Shown here piece after piece: positions 23,534-35,705 of a stretch of DNA of 64,000 bases. Within the stretch, counting starts at the first letter, position 1, and each line of letters opens with the position of its first letter. Source of the DNA: Alectoria sarmentosa (Eukaryota; Ascomycota; Lecanoromycetes; Lecanorales; Parmeliaceae). The stretch covers positions 47,157 to 111,156 of the forward strand of contig WOGZ01000094.1 of the NCBI GenBank assembly GCA_009733775.1, in the 5' to 3' direction. Below the pieces are notes generated by a model. That model was not told where the DNA came from. It saw only the letters and a list, made by a program, of their open reading frames with translations, and searched no databases. The position numbers and the translations under genes are program-made.

Positions 23534-25604
23534 TCATATGATACCAAGTCGTCCTGTCGTGCGTCCCCTTGGTCGTAACTTGATGACCGTCTCCAACTCT
23601 TTGAGCATATGCGTACTAGCGTTTGCTTTTTCCTTCACAACCGTCTGCCTCACGCGCTCCTCCTTTGTCTTGGCGATCCGCTCTTCTCTGGTTAAAGTGC
23701 TTCTCTGCCTTGGTAACGCAACCGCTTCGAAGATCTCTTCACTCGAGCTACTCGTCATAGTACTGGACCGTGATCGAGGAGGCTTTGAGAACCCGTTAAA
23801 GGCCTGGACAGCATTCTGGGGGCTTCCCCCAACAGCAGTGGCCCCGGAAAGGCTGAATGTGGGGGAGACTGGGGGTAGGTTGCTAGTGGACGATAAGGAT
23901 CTCCTGTGATCCTTTTTCTCTAGATTCATAGCTAAAACCACTCTTCCCTCCTTCCATTCTTGCATGAGACCTTCCAGATCAGCTCCAATGGAGTCATATT
24001 GTGCAAGTAGATTTGTGCTAGATTCCAGGACCTCATCTGAACGCTTCAGCGCTTCGTCAGACTCGTCCCGTAGTAGCCGCATTTTCGCCTGGAGGCCACG
24101 GATCCCCTGAGACAGATTGCCTAGTTGTCGCATCTGGCTTCGCATGCGCTCTCTTCCGGGTGTCAACGGTACCTTCGGAGTAGGCGGGGTGGTGAAGTCT
24201 GTTGAGTGCCCGGTCAATCTTTGGCAATATCAGGCAGTAGTCTCCTGGCTTACCTTCCTCTTCTCCCATCACCTCATCGATATTTAATATCGATCTGGCG
24301 GTCAGGGAACTAACAGTGCTCATCGTCTCCACTGCAACGGACCACCTCCGAAAGTCTGACTTGCTACCGTCGGCGTCCAGAGCTAAAAGAGTACATAGCA
24401 CGAGCTTCCTTACAATATGAAGCTTCTGCAAGCCAACCTTGAGATCCTGGAGAGTGTCTGCTTCTTCAATCTCGGCAGCTTCTACATTCGCAACCAGTTC
24501 TGCATCCCCCAAATCCGTCCGGCTGATCTCATAGATGTCATAATACTTGTCCAGGTCGATTGTAGCGGCAAATGGCTTCAGACTCTGGTACACACGATAG
24601 TAAGGGGAAAACATCGAGATTAGACTTCTGTGTATAGTTCGCCGCAAGCGTGCGCATTTCTTGATCTGGCTCGCTTCCTCGAGTCGAGTGATAGGTGGTA
24701 GTGGATTGCTTCTGTGTCATCTCATTAGGCGGGGTATACATGAGAGTTTCACGAACGCACATATTGTAACCGCGAGAGACGAGCTCCACTTCTTGTATAA
24801 GAGTGATTCCTGCAGAAGCTGCTGCGTCGAAATCTTGCGCGTTGGTTGTCAGGGAAGAGGCGCTCTCAATCGCTTGGATTCGCAAGTAGTGCAGCCATTG
24901 TCGTCGAAAGTAGTAGTACAAAGTCAGAGTGATAAAAAAAGCAGCTGACGCCAATAGGCATATTTGTGATGAGTCGTGTGGCACAATGGCTCTATTTCGT
25001 AACCAACGTACAGACCATGCGAGAGCGAAGGCGGTTGCGCCGGTCAGGAAAAGACCTAGCCTGCTGGGTACAAAGTTTCTGTTCTTTCCCCATTGCGGCA
25101 GACCGTCTCTGGTAGGCGCTGGGAACATTTGGCGTCTGTATATCTTGGGATTTGAGTGTTCATTGAGTAGCTGAGATGCGACTATGATGTATCGGAACTG
25201 TTCCAGGAAGAGTGCGTTCTCGGTCCCGCCAAGCCGACTATGGACAGCGGTCTATATACGGACACTGTAAGCGCAATGATCGATGTGGTGATGGGTCTCT
25301 ATGTCTTACCGAGCAGGTGTTGTGGATGCGGGCCACGGCGCCCTTTGCTCGAGGAGACTCCAGGGTGAGTGTGTATGGGGGTTTTCTCCGCGTCTTTTGA
25401 TGCTGGGTGGGTAGACCCCGCGGGGCAAAAGATATCGTCTCCGCTTGTGGTGTTGGCTCGTCGGTTGTCTTTGTTGAAGCCCATTCATGATTGTTCTCGC
25501 CCTCACCTTTATTCACTTTAGCAATGGAGCGCAGTGAACAGTCGCAGTTGCTTACCCTCAAGATACTGTGCAGTGGGTGAATCTTCAAAGATGAGGGATT
25601 CCAT
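23534..25604 (-). CDS. Vezatin/Inp2-type membrane protein with myosin-binding domain
   Basis: Five exons, complement(23534..24198, 24254..24711, 24761..25251, 25310..25506, 25556..25604), give 619 aa. Introns are 49, 58, 49 and 55 bp, all in phase. The start MESLIFEDSPTAQYLEG is followed by a short disordered exon. Two adjacent hydrophobic segments follow: RLGLFLTGATAFALAWSV and QICLLASAAFFITLTLYY. Then come ITLIQEVELVSRGYNISNP, LPPITRLEEA and TIHRSLISMFSPYY, which match the fungal vezatin/Inp2 domain. The C-terminal part has a coiled-coil region (LSQGIRGLQAKMRLLRDES). Inp2 in yeast is the peroxisomal receptor for the myosin V Myo2; whether this homologue acts on peroxisomes or at cell junction-like sites is inference. 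Confidence 0.88.
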
Positions 25605-25967
25605 AGTGGGCGATTATTTACAAGATCCAACATGCTTCAGGTTGCAGGCGGCGCATACAGAGAACGGCGGCATGCTGAGACGAGGGGATCCTTGGGCTCT
25701 CAGCTGCGACTTTGCGAACCGGCAACCTCTTCAGTTGATGAAAAAGACGCTTTGATTGCCTTGAAGCAAAAGAGGAACAATGAAGTATGGGATGACTTGA
25801 TGCTTGGAGTCGCCGAAACGGGGAAATTTGTTTGACGCGTCTGACGGACGCTAGGCCCTACTTAGTTTACCGCAAGTCAGTACTTACTTTACCTTTGAGG
25901 GAACTATGGCACTGGCACCAGCATCGGCACTGGCAGTCGACATGGTCTGGAGGACTGATGAATTTGC

Positions 25968-26066
<99 letters not shown>

Positions 26067-26382
26067 AAGTAGTAGTATTTTAGCGAGTACATCAACTGTT
26101 GCCAGAAGGCAACACCGGCATGCTGACAGATGTTGTGCAAACTTGCCAAGCAGACTAGCTACGAGTACTTGTACATATACACTTGCTTAGAGGACACCCC
26201 TCGACCAGAAGTCGCCAAGATCTCTGCAGTCCGCAGGTCCTTGGCATTCTAATTCGCATTTCCGACATTCCGACATTCGGACCAACCTCTGGCGTGGTGC
26301 CTCGGCCTCCCCATGCGACTATTCGCCTCCAAGTGAACAAGGGAAACGACGACATGTTCTCGTCACCATTATACACAACAGC
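25605..26382. promoter_or_regulatory. Divergent promoter region with trinucleotide repeat
   Basis: The spacer separates the vezatin-like gene (-, start 25604) from the APH-fold gene (+, start 26383). It contains the AGC/AGT microsatellite at 25968-26077. No coding sequence is supported; runs of Ser or Tyr predicted from it are repeat artefacts. Confidence 0.55.
25968..26077. repeat. Compound (AGC)n(AGT)n microsatellite
   Basis: About 110 bp: some seven AGC units switch to about 29 AGT units, with two AGA interruptions near the right end. Other frames read as GTA or TAG. Confidence 0.95.
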
Positions 26383-27691
26383 ATGGCCGGCGCTGTTCGG
26401 CAGCCAATCAATGTCGCGTCACTATCTACTTACATAGAGAAGAACATACCCGACGTCAAACTGCCAATCAGTCTAAAGCAGGTACGAGTACTTTCGGCTC
26501 TACTTCCTGAAGGAGGAGCATTGACCAACATATGCCTCAGTTTGGCTTCGGTCAATCAAATCCTACCTACCAGCTCAGCGCAGCGGATGCAAAGAAATTT
26601 GTCTTACGAAAGAAGCCACCGGGCAAGCTGCTGTCCAAGACTGCACACCAGGTCGAACGCGAATTCCGCATCATCCACGCCTTAGACAGCACAGATGTCC
26701 CGGTCCCTAAAGCCTACTGCTTGTGCGAAGACACAACGGTCATCGATACTGCTTTCTATGTCATGGAATATCTGGACGGACGCATATTCGAGGATGCATC
26801 GTTTCCAGGCGTCACTGCCAAGGAAAGAAACCAGATGTGAGCCAGCTACTCCGTGTTTGTTTCTGCCGCTCTCAACATGTACAGGTGGCAGGATGCCGTC
26901 ACGACGCTTGCGAAGCTTCACCGCATTTCTCCTTCCTCTGTCGGCCTCTCGAGGTTTGGCAAGCCCTTGGGCTTCTACGACCGCCAAATTAAGACCTTCA
27001 GCACCATCTCTGCGGCGCAAGCCCAAGCCGTCGATGTCGAGACCAAGACTCCAGTAGGCAAGACTCCACACTATGAAGATGTAGTGAAGTTCCTCCGAGA
27101 TCCAAAAACCCAGCCGCAAGATCGAAGCACATTGATCCACGGCGACTACAAGATTGACAATCTTGTCTATCACCAGACGGAACCCCGGGTAATAGGCATA
27201 CTCGAGTAAGTAACTCCCTTGCGGCCCGTGTCACCACCGATTTCATGGTATGGCTGGGCTCCGGTCGACTGATCACGCCATCTAGCTGGGAGATGTCTAC
27301 CATTGGCCATCCTCTGTCTGACCTTTCGAACCTCCTCAGCCCGTACAGCTTCGCCGACAATCCTCCTAATGATGCGCTCTCTGTCCGCACGAACCTCGCT
27401 TTCCGTCGGTCTGCCCATACTTCTGGGCTCCCATCGCGCTCCCAGTGCGTGCAATGGTACGCTGAGGTTGCAGGCTGGGATCCGAGCTCAGAGGTGGACT
27501 GGGGAGACGCGTTCGCAGCGTTCCGCAATGGCGTGATCATGCAAGGTATCGCAGCTAGGTATGCGCAGCGACAGGCCAGCAGTGAAAAGGCAAAAGAGAT
27601 TGGAGATTTGATGGGACCGTATGGAGAATTTTCGTGGGGCCTAATTGAACGATGGAAAAAGAAAGCTGGCAAGGATCAGTCAAAATTGTAA
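26383..27691 (+). CDS. APH-fold phosphotransferase-like protein (ACAD10/11 N-domain type)
   Basis: Four exons, join(26383..26481, 26541..26836, 26885..27205, 27286..27691), give 373 aa. Introns are 59, 48 and 80 bp. The fold is that of aminoglycoside phosphotransferases. [12 protein letters not shown] is the nucleotide-loop region, FVLRKKPPG carries the ATP-binding Lys, [13 protein letters not shown] the helix-C Glu, and [15 protein letters not shown] sequence (here [10 protein letters not shown], Asp219 and Asn224) the catalytic Brenner motif. [12 protein letters not shown] supplies the metal-binding Asp (about 239), created by the third splice junction. The closest remembered relatives are the kinase-like N-domain of ACAD10/11 and stand-alone fungal paralogues. 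The natural substrate is unknown; drug resistance should not be inferred. Confidence 0.92.
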
Positions 27692-28593
27692 GAGGGTGTC
27701 AACGCGAGGCTTCAAGCCTATTGCAGTCAACATTGGCGAGCCACAGCGTCCTCGCAGGGAAGCCGCATCTTAGCCACTGCAGTTGCCACGCTAAATCTGC
27801 AGGTGAGAGTTGAAGTGCTAGAGGCTCTTGTGGACAGCGATAATGAGTGAAGATGGGATGATCTACATATTGTATCACACACTAGTAGCTAGTAGGCACG
27901 CTGATAGAAAAGTTGGTAGTCTTGACTCTTGAACCAGAAAGGATGGATTATGAAACGCTAGCAGCAGATTGTTGACGCACGAGCTGATTGGAGCTGCGAT
28001 GTTTTGTGACTTGCAGCTATGCTCACGAGTGCCGCCTTGTCCGGGCAGAGGGTCTGTCAGTAGTGAGTAGCGAGTAATGAGTAGTGAGTGGTGAATAGGT
28101 AGTAAGTAGTAATTAGCGCTACTTATCACTGTCAAGGTCGACCACAGCGAGGGCAGAGGATGGAAGTCTGCGAGATTCCAAATCGTATTTGAATCGCTCT
28201 ATCTTTTGCACCTGTTGACTAATTAAATCAGGGGCGGAAAGGGACCAGCTTGAATCATGGTAGGTAAAGGATGCGCACGTTGGCCGTAAGCAGGCAAGCT
28301 TCAATGCAAGTATGCCACTTTTGGGCCTTTCAGCCGCAGCCTGCCAGTCAGGTATGGGAAGGTGTGAATAGGGAAAGGGTGAGAAGGAGGGAAGAATACT
28401 GTAGTGAACATTTAATTAATGGAAAAGTAGGTAGGTACGGAATAATATGTAATACTAACAAGCAAGTGCAATATTCAGGGCGAGCCAAGATAGAGAGCAT
28501 GGGCGAAGAGAGGCTAAGGAGGGACTACGGAGTAAGGTAAGGTACTCTAGGTACGGTAGTTTAGTAGCGAGGTCGCAACTAAAATAATACAAC

Positions 28594-28643
28594 GGTGGGG
28601 GGGAGGAGGGGGAGGGGGGGGGGAGAAGGGGAAGAAGAAGGGG
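28594..28643. repeat. G-rich/GAA purine tract
   Basis: Runs of G interrupted by A (GGGGGGGAGGAGGGGGAGG type), then GAAGAAGAAG. The plus strand has several closely spaced G-runs and could form a G-quadruplex; that is inference. Confidence 0.8.
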
Positions 28644-28960
28644 GCCTGGCAGTGGCATGGCGTGCCCAAAGGCCCCAAGAATCAGGAATCAGGAATTAGG
28701 AATCAGCAGGGTTAAATAAATAATAACTTATCTCTCGCTCCGGAGGCAATCTTTGCGAGCTAAAAGCATCCACGAAAGTGGTGCCAACTGCCAAATGTCA
28801 AACCATACTCGTAGAGCACTGACTAGCTAATATTCTCTCCTTGCACCATTGGATTGGGGAGTGTTATTCCTGCCTTGACCTTTAGTCACTTGTTGTCATT
28901 CTCACCCCAAAAGCCTGCATGATTTCCAAGGCCAATTCCACAAACTCCACCACTCCGTCT

Positions 28961-28998
28961 TCACTCACTCACTCACTCACTCACTCACTCACTCACTC
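28961..28998. repeat. (TCAC)n microsatellite
   Basis: About nine perfect TCAC units on the plus strand, in the presumed leader region of the downstream zinc-finger gene. Confidence 0.95.
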
Positions 28999-29632
28999 AT
29001 CCTCCTTTCCCACTTCTCACTCTTCACTTTGCAGGCTTCACTTCTCACCCAGGCCACTGTCCTCACCGCATGCCCCATTCTTACTACCACCCAACTGGCC
29101 TATGCCGTAAAACTCGGGAATTTTAGTGAGCCGTCAGCATTCCTCTTCAAGTGCACAGCCCTCTTGTTGCACCATAACCACTACTTGCGACCGTTGCGGC
29201 CGGCCCAAGTCTGGCATTCTCACCTTCTAAACCATTCCTTAATGTTCTGAAATCTCCATCCTTTCCAACCCTTCCTCGCCTTCTTCTCGTCGGGAAAGGA
29301 AGAGAGAAAGAATAGCCTTCTCAGCCCCAGAGGCTCTCCGTCTTAGTGTCCCTCTTACCGGTCAATCCCGTCACCTACAGCCTCAAAGTACGTTTTCCAA
29401 CATTACCTGTCTCCTTGTCAATGTCAATGTAAACAGTTTCTCCATAGGTTGGAGAGAAAAAAGGTTTCCCTTTGGGGCCTTGGTGCCTGTCAAATGCCAT
29501 CTGCTGTGGCACAAAACCAGTATCTAACGACAATGTATCCAGGCTGCTTGGCTTGTTTGATGCTCTCCAGACTGTATAGACTTCCCCATGGCAGTCTTGA
29601 ATAGTCAAGCTTGGCCCCATCTTTTTCTTTAG

Positions 29633-31400
29633 AAGTTGGGGGGACGCCCTGACGGCTTCAAACTGGCGGCGGAAACGTACGACTCGGATGACGGCCTGAT
29701 TCAACGATCTCCTCCGCTGGTTCCTCAAATAGTCAATCTGAAACCATCGCCATCGCCTGACTATTTACCGCCTCCCGAAAGTTCTCCAACTCCTGAGCGT
29801 CTGAGTAGGTCATCAAATTTGAATTCCAAGGGCAAGAAGCGTCGTCCCAAAGCGCAAGCCTCGCAAGGGGACGCCGTACTTATTGGTTTTATGGGAGGGC
29901 TGAACCATCCAGATCTAGCGACGAAAGCAGGCGAGGAGCCCTTGCCTCAATTCGACGACAGTGACGTGGACGACCCAATGGACGTGGAAGCAAGGGAAAA
30001 ACCAGATGAAAGCAAACCAACTTACGACAAGAACTTTGAACTCGTCCACCTCGCAGAGAACGCTCTACCCCTGGTCGAACGAAGCAATGGGTATGATGCC
30101 TCAAAGAACGAGCATTCACGTCCACCCCGTCCCAAAATTCTGACACAACCAAGTCTGCCGGAGCCAAAGGATGTGGTCCACGTAAAGAAAGAGTATCGCC
30201 AGTCCTCGCCATCAGCTGGGACCAGGTCCCCTAAACGGACCAGACATGAACCCAATCCAAATCATTCTCCGTCAAGAACTTCTCACAGGAAAGGAGATCC
30301 TGACTCTGCTGCAATCTCGCCAATGCTGCGGAGATTTACAATCCCAAACTCAGAACGGTCTCCTACGGAAACGCTGCCTGCAATGCAGCAATCTCCGCCA
30401 TCAAGCTCCTCCAAATCGCCCAACGGTCAGCATAGCTTGCCGTCTTTGAGGGCCATTCAACTTGAGCCATTATTGGACGGTCGGTCTCCTAACGAGAATG
30501 CGCCTCGTGGTATAAATCGTCCACCTTTCTCTCTCAGCAATGGCACCGTGACCTCGCCTACAATGAGCTCTATTGCGCCAAGATCAGCTCAGTACTCAAG
30601 TCCACATGCTCGAGTGAACGGTCCTTTCCATCAGCCTTTCCCACACGGCCAACCATCCCCTGCATACAGCGACGCGTCACCGCTGGATTCCGCTAACATG
30701 TCCCCACCCGGGAAGCCCATTCATCACCAGTATCATCCTAACGGGAGGACCCCACAAAGCGAAGAGCTGACGCCTCAGTCGGCAGAAAGTCACTTGAGCT
30801 CCAGCAGCTTCAGCACTGCCCCTTCACCTAATCCTCACCCTTTGGATATTGATCGAAGCCGGCCCATTCTCCCACCACTGTCAAGTATTCCCGGGGGGTC
30901 GCTCATGGTTGGGGCTTTCAAGTGCGATCATGCCGGATGTACTGCTCCAGCTTTCCAGACACAGTATCTTCTGAAGTGAGTGGCGCCATTGGTCCTTGAG
31001 CAAGCATGACTGACTCGGCGCTTCAAGTTCTCATGCCAATGTACACTCCCAGAATCGACCCCATTACTGCCCTGTCCCAGGCTGTCCCAGATCTGAAGGC
31101 GGCAAAGGGTTCAAGCGGAAAAATGAAATGATACGGCATGGATTAGTGCACAAATCGCCAGGATATATCTGCCCGTTCTGTCCGGAAGGAGAGCACAAAT
31201 ACCCACGACCGGACAATCTGCAGAGGTAATGTCGCACATCTTCTTGCTGTCTTGGCTAAAAATGACGCTGATTTGTCCCTTGTAGACATGTTCGTGTGAA
31301 CCACATGGACAAGGACACGAATGACCCTCAGCTACGCGAAGTGCTTGCGCAAAGATGTGAAGGTGGCAACCGGGGCAGACGAAGGCGTCTTGGGAGCTAA
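29633..31400 (+). CDS. C2H2 zinc-finger transcription factor (5' end incomplete)
   Basis: Three exons are certain, join(<29633..30975, 31028..31225, 31286..31400), about 550 codons. Introns of 52 and 60 bp join the fingers in phase. The N-terminal 430 residues are Pro/Ser-rich with acidic segments. Three C2H2 fingers follow at the C-terminus: FKCDHAGC...NSHANVH, HYCPVPGC...IRHGLVH and YICPFCPE...LQRHVRVNH. A basic tail, GNRGRRRR, ends the protein. The frame is open from the acceptor CTTTAG (ending 29632), with an in-frame stop just before it and no ATG until 29890. Sequence before that ATG (RPDGFKLAAETYDSDD) looks coding, so an upstream first exon must exist that I could not locate. Target genes are unknown. 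Confidence 0.88.
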
Positions 31401-33033
31401 CAGGCTTTTCTGCTGCGTGTATTCCCAGCGAGGCGATCAGGAGCACGGAGTATACATGGACGATACCCAGGTAGACGAGTGAGAGTACATAAGGGCATGT
31501 AATCTTTTTTGGCACTTTGAAGCGAAGTCAACTCCGACTTCAGCAAATAGTATTGTACAGAAACGCCACATCATAACAGCTGCCAGTGAATTTCCGGAGC
31601 CCCACACTGGCGAATTGACCAGATTCCCTGCACCACCTGTGTCGTATGCATGACCATCTTTACGTGTGGGAAATTTTTCCCTGTCTTGTAGCATCTTGTC
31701 TCCATGCCGGACATGCTCCTTTCCTCGACGAATTTTGAAAGCAGTGACTTTGCTGACGACAATGGGTAGCTGGGAGTATGTGGGAGTATGTGGGAGTATG
31801 TGTCCGACTATGGTAAGTCTGAGCATGTTGTTCTCTTACCTTTGCAATGGCACCTCCCCAATTCAACAAAACCTCTGCGGCTCCGTTTTAGTCGTATGCA
31901 TACCCCTTTTCCGAACATGGTGGCCTTTGTTTCTCATACCGACCGTCTTTTTTTTGCCCAAAGGAACCTTCCGTTTCTTCTTGCGTCACATTTGGGCCCA
32001 CGGAGTCGGCAGGCACTTGTGGGCGACGGTGTGCGCAGTTGAAGGGGTTGACACTCTCGCTGAGAACAGGACGACTCGAAAGCGGGTAGGGAACAGGGTA
32101 TTTTGATTTGGAGTCGACTCGAGCAAGGCATCGAGGTGGGCGACGACACGGTGGAGGTTCAAATCGTGCGAGTTGGCATTTTTCAGGAATTGGGTCGGCG
32201 GAGTATTTTTGATTGGAAGAGCCATCTAGACGGAGTCAACGGCTGTTCAAGTCCCAGGCACGTACTCTTGAGGTGCCATGGTCAGTCCTGAGCAGGTGTT
32301 TTGCCCTGAAAGGGTTAAACATGTTCGCTCCAAAGGAAAGTCAAAGCATCTCCTTGAGAGAGGGCCTGCCTTGGATAGATGCATAGATGGAACAGACATC
32401 TGTAAAACGCAGAAAGACGCAGAGAGGCAAACATCGTTATCATACGGTGGGGGGGCTGGGACGCCTTGAATTGGATCCTCTTGTCTACCTCATTTTTCAC
32501 TGCAGGATTTCATGCCCGAAGCGAGTAAATAGAGAAAGGCGTACTCTACACGTCCGCAGCCTGTTCGATATAGAGCCGCTACATCCAATTCTTGAGGGAG
32601 GTAACCAGCGTTATGAGGACTAATATGAAGACTAGTACTTCCTTTTCGTGTTTACCTTTTAAAAACAAACGTGAGCCCTGCAATTGGAACACAAGGGCAG
32701 TCTCTCGGATGCTTCAGCGTGATTGATGGTTCACACCTCTGCCAATAACAAAGGTCTTCTCTAATGCGAATTTGCTCCATACCACGAGGCGTGTGGCAAA
32801 GGCAGCTGGGGCAGTAGATTCAATGCAGATACCACCTGGCCCATTTCATTGGTCTCAACCATGATACGATGCGATGCTAGGGACAGGTCGCAAAAGATGG
32901 GTTCAAGGACGACGTTGGCTTATGTTGGGGTTGTGTGAAGCTCTAGGTACAGCAGATAGACGGATTATCCGGATTCCTCAATATTCGCCCCGTTGAGAAC
33001 CCTGAAACAGTACACAGTGGTATGATTGAGCCG
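31401..33033. other. Convergent intergenic region
   Basis: About 1.6 kb between the 3' ends of two zinc-finger genes on opposite strands. Open frames on both strands (for example minus 31986-32225) have no recognisable domains. A three-copy tandem of TGGGAGTATG lies at 31771-31801. Confidence 0.5.
31771..31801 (+). repeat. TGGGAGTATG x3 tandem repeat
   Basis: Three perfect 10-bp units in the convergent spacer. Confidence 0.9.
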
Positions 33034-33799
33034 TCAAGAAGCTTTCCGATGAATCCTTCGCACATGATCTTTCATGTTGTCGACCCGACTGAAGATCCTT
33101 TCGCACTCGTCGTGCGTGCATGGAATACCTGGCTTGTGCTTAATGCAACTAATTAGCGAAAAAGATCATGCAACACGAAAGAACGGAGAGTACCTTTGAT
33201 TCATGTCGGTCTCTATCTTTGCGTGACGAAAATCCTCCCTCCCTTGATTGGGGACACTCCTCGTGGCGGCAGAAAAGAGATTTTGTGTGACGCCGATAAT
33301 GTTTGCGCAAATCACAACCCCTGGTGAAGGCGGCTCGCGAGGTGCAATTTGGATAAGCACAACGCCAGCTCCTTCCATCTGGGAGAGGGAAGCCAAAGTT
33401 GTACAAATCAGCCGGATTCGGAGACACCGAGCGAGAGTCGGACGATACCTCAACGTCGTCTGGGTGCAGGGTCGGCCATGGAGCATTTGACCAATGCTGT
33501 TCATTTGAATAGGGCGACGACGGTACAACATGCGGGGTGGGTGGGGCAAAGGCGTTGGGGCTGAGGGAAGGCCAAGATGCATTCTGAGCTGGTGTTGAAA
33601 AGACGTGTGGAGAAGTCTGTGACTGTGTTGAAGTCATAGCTGGATGTAGAGCAGTCGTCCACTGCTGTTGGTATGGAGATCTGCTGGCGCGCTCTGCCAG
33701 GCGAGGGTCATGAGCTGTAGTGCGATAGAAATCACGACGAGCTTCTGCCTCCTGAGCCGACAAGACCGCCTCGGCGTCCCTTGAGAGAAAACCTGACAT
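33034..33799 (-). CDS. C2H2-type zinc-finger protein
   Basis: Two exons, complement(33034..33138, 33194..33799), give 236 aa. The 55-bp intron joins DRHESK to HKPGIPC in phase 0. The first about 130 residues (MSGFLSRDAEAVLSAQ...) are Ser/Pro/Gln-rich. Zinc-finger-like modules follow: WRCAYPNCTSRAAFTRGCDL with HYRRH, FCRHEECPQ with the Arg/Asp-rich RKDRDRHESKH, and CTHDECERIFSRVDNMKDH with VRRIH. The last C2H2 finger exists only after splicing. An in-frame open extension upstream of 33799 is Thr/Ile-rich and lacks family character, so the Met at 33799 is taken as the start. Likely a nuclear DNA-binding protein of unknown targets. Confidence 0.87.
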
Positions 33800-34421
33800 G
33801 GTCGCGAGTGTCAGTTCTGGATTTATATGGGTATGCCAGCACCAAAGAAACGTAGACCGGATTTTTAGAGTCAGAAGAGATCGAACGCTGGTGATGGTCG
33901 TCGTCGTCGTGATAGCGATGATGGCAAAATGATGAACATTGACCAAATGAATGGAAGAAAAAGCGCTCGAAGGGGGGTGAGATATATAGGAGACATGGAA
34001 GTGGCCCAGTACGTTTTTGTGTCTTTTAGCCTGTATGGAATGGGGAGTATTGTAACATGAAGGAATTCGACATAGAAGATGTAGGCGAGAATGCTACGAC
34101 GGGAGAGACCGAGGAGCGTAGCGGTCATACAGACAGGGTTACTTAGGGCTACGATGCGACGTACACCACTTTGCTTTGCTCTGATACAATCTCTGTGCCT
34201 GGGGAATTTTCCAAGGCTCAACGCTTGGATGAGCCCCTCGACTCGTCAGCAAAGCGGGACTCCTGGTGGATTTCCGGCTCTGATGAACAGGACTTAGTAC
34301 TCACCTGAGGCTCTATGAGCCAGGAGGCAATGACTGAAAGAGATGGCGAATATGCCTAAAGGCGTCGAGCGACGGCCAATGCACCACTTGGGCGCGAAAT
34401 TAGCGGTGGACGTGTCTACCT

Positions 34422-34453
34422 AGAAGAAGAAGAAGAAGAAGAAGAAGAAGAAG
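34422..34453. repeat. (GAA)n microsatellite
   Basis: About ten GAA units on the plus strand, upstream of the minus-strand zinc-finger gene. Confidence 0.95.
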
Positions 34454-35680
34454 GCCTTTGTGTAATGAAAAGGTATGACGGCCTCGATACTGGACGGCGA
34501 AGCTGGCATAAGTGTAGAGAAGGGGTGTGTGGATATTGATTGGCCCATATTACAGACGAGGCTCTTGGAAGAAAACAGAAATATCGGCCCCATGGGACAA
34601 GGTTTACTCTGTCCCCGTTTGTTTCTTGAGTCTTGTGCCTTGTGCCTGGTGCCTGGTGCCTTGCAGGGCAAATTAGAAGCCCCGGGAAAGCTGAATCTTT
34701 GCTCCATTCTCAGATCTATATCATCAACATTGTGCTTGATCCACGGCGTAGCCCATCACCCTTCAATTGATCAGGGACCAGCTGACCGGACGCGTTTGGG
34801 GGCACTGCCTGGGAGGAGAAGAAGCTGTGACGGACCTACGAATCTTGGAGGAGGAAAGGTGAATGATAGGGTAGAAGCGTATCAAGTGGCTTAAGGTCTT
34901 CCTTCCTTCAAAGATGGTCTTGTGTGACTCTGAAACACAAAACATTCTTGGGTTTCACGGCCACGTTGCAAGGGGGAAGTCCCGAGGCCGAGGGTGTACA
35001 AAGTGAGCGTCTGCAGTTCTGATTCGACAAAGCCACCAGGAACTAGTAATGAGCACATTGGGGACGAAGGACAGCCCTGCCAGGCCTCTGAGAGTCGATC
35101 TCGGCTGGTGCTCTTTGAGGGCAATGCCATTGCCTAGTAGTGTAAATTCTCCGTATACGTACACGTATACTTTGCCATAGCGGCGTAGGGCAGGGAGAAA
35201 AGGGAATAAGGTAATCATGATCAGGGGTGGACAGGCAAAAGCGGCCTGAGGCTTTGGGCAAAGAATAGAGGCCGTGGCATGATCATCATCTCATTCTCAT
35301 TGTTTGACCCTTGTCGCCTTTGTGGAGGGGATGATCAGGCGTCCAAGGCGTCCAAGGACACAACGGGAACGAAGGGTTCAATGGGACGGGGCCTTTCTTT
35401 TGGAACAATGCATTTGCCCCAACACCAATGCCTCAGGCAATACTGGAAATTGATCAATTGATGACTTGTCCTCTCGTATCATCACCGTGTCAGGCAAGCA
35501 AACATCCCTGTTCTTGACTCTGGACGCTTGACTCTTGACTCTTTATCTTCTACTTTTCATTCTCTATTCTTCATTTTTTATTCTTCACTGACTTTTGCCA
35601 TTTAGCTGATCGAATCTCTCAGCTGACCAATCAGTATCGGAATGATTCAATATCCAATGTAAGTAAATGTAATGAAACGG

Positions 35681-35705
35681 CTCAGCTCAGCTCAGTTCAG
35701 CTCAG
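35681..35705. repeat. (CTCAG)n short tandem repeat
   Basis: Five CTCAG units, one altered to TTCAG. Confidence 0.9.

Larger units (their letters stand above)
27692..29632. other. Intergenic and probable 5' region of a zinc-finger gene
   Basis: About 1.9 kb. It holds TAGTGAGTAG-like repeats at 28055-28115, a G-rich tract, a TCAC repeat and pyrimidine-rich sequence from 28990 to 29380. One or more unresolved 5' exons of the zinc-finger gene at 29633 should lie here. No other gene is supported. Confidence 0.5.

Noticed and set aside
25832..26190. Apparent proteins made of Ser, Val or Tyr runs on both strands
   Set aside because: They are translations of the AGC/AGT microsatellite in different frames.
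26383..27691. Aminoglycoside resistance gene
   Set aside because: The APH fold is clear, but stand-alone fungal relatives and ACAD10/11 N-domains are not drug-resistance enzymes; nothing points to an antibiotic substrate.
29375..29728. 117-codon minus-strand frame over the zinc-finger gene's 5' part
   Set aside because: Shadow of the plus-strand coding exon and flank; no domain.
32130..32180. tRNA gene suggested by a B-box-like GGTTCAAATC
   Set aside because: No A box, acceptor stem or anticodon arm could be folded around it.
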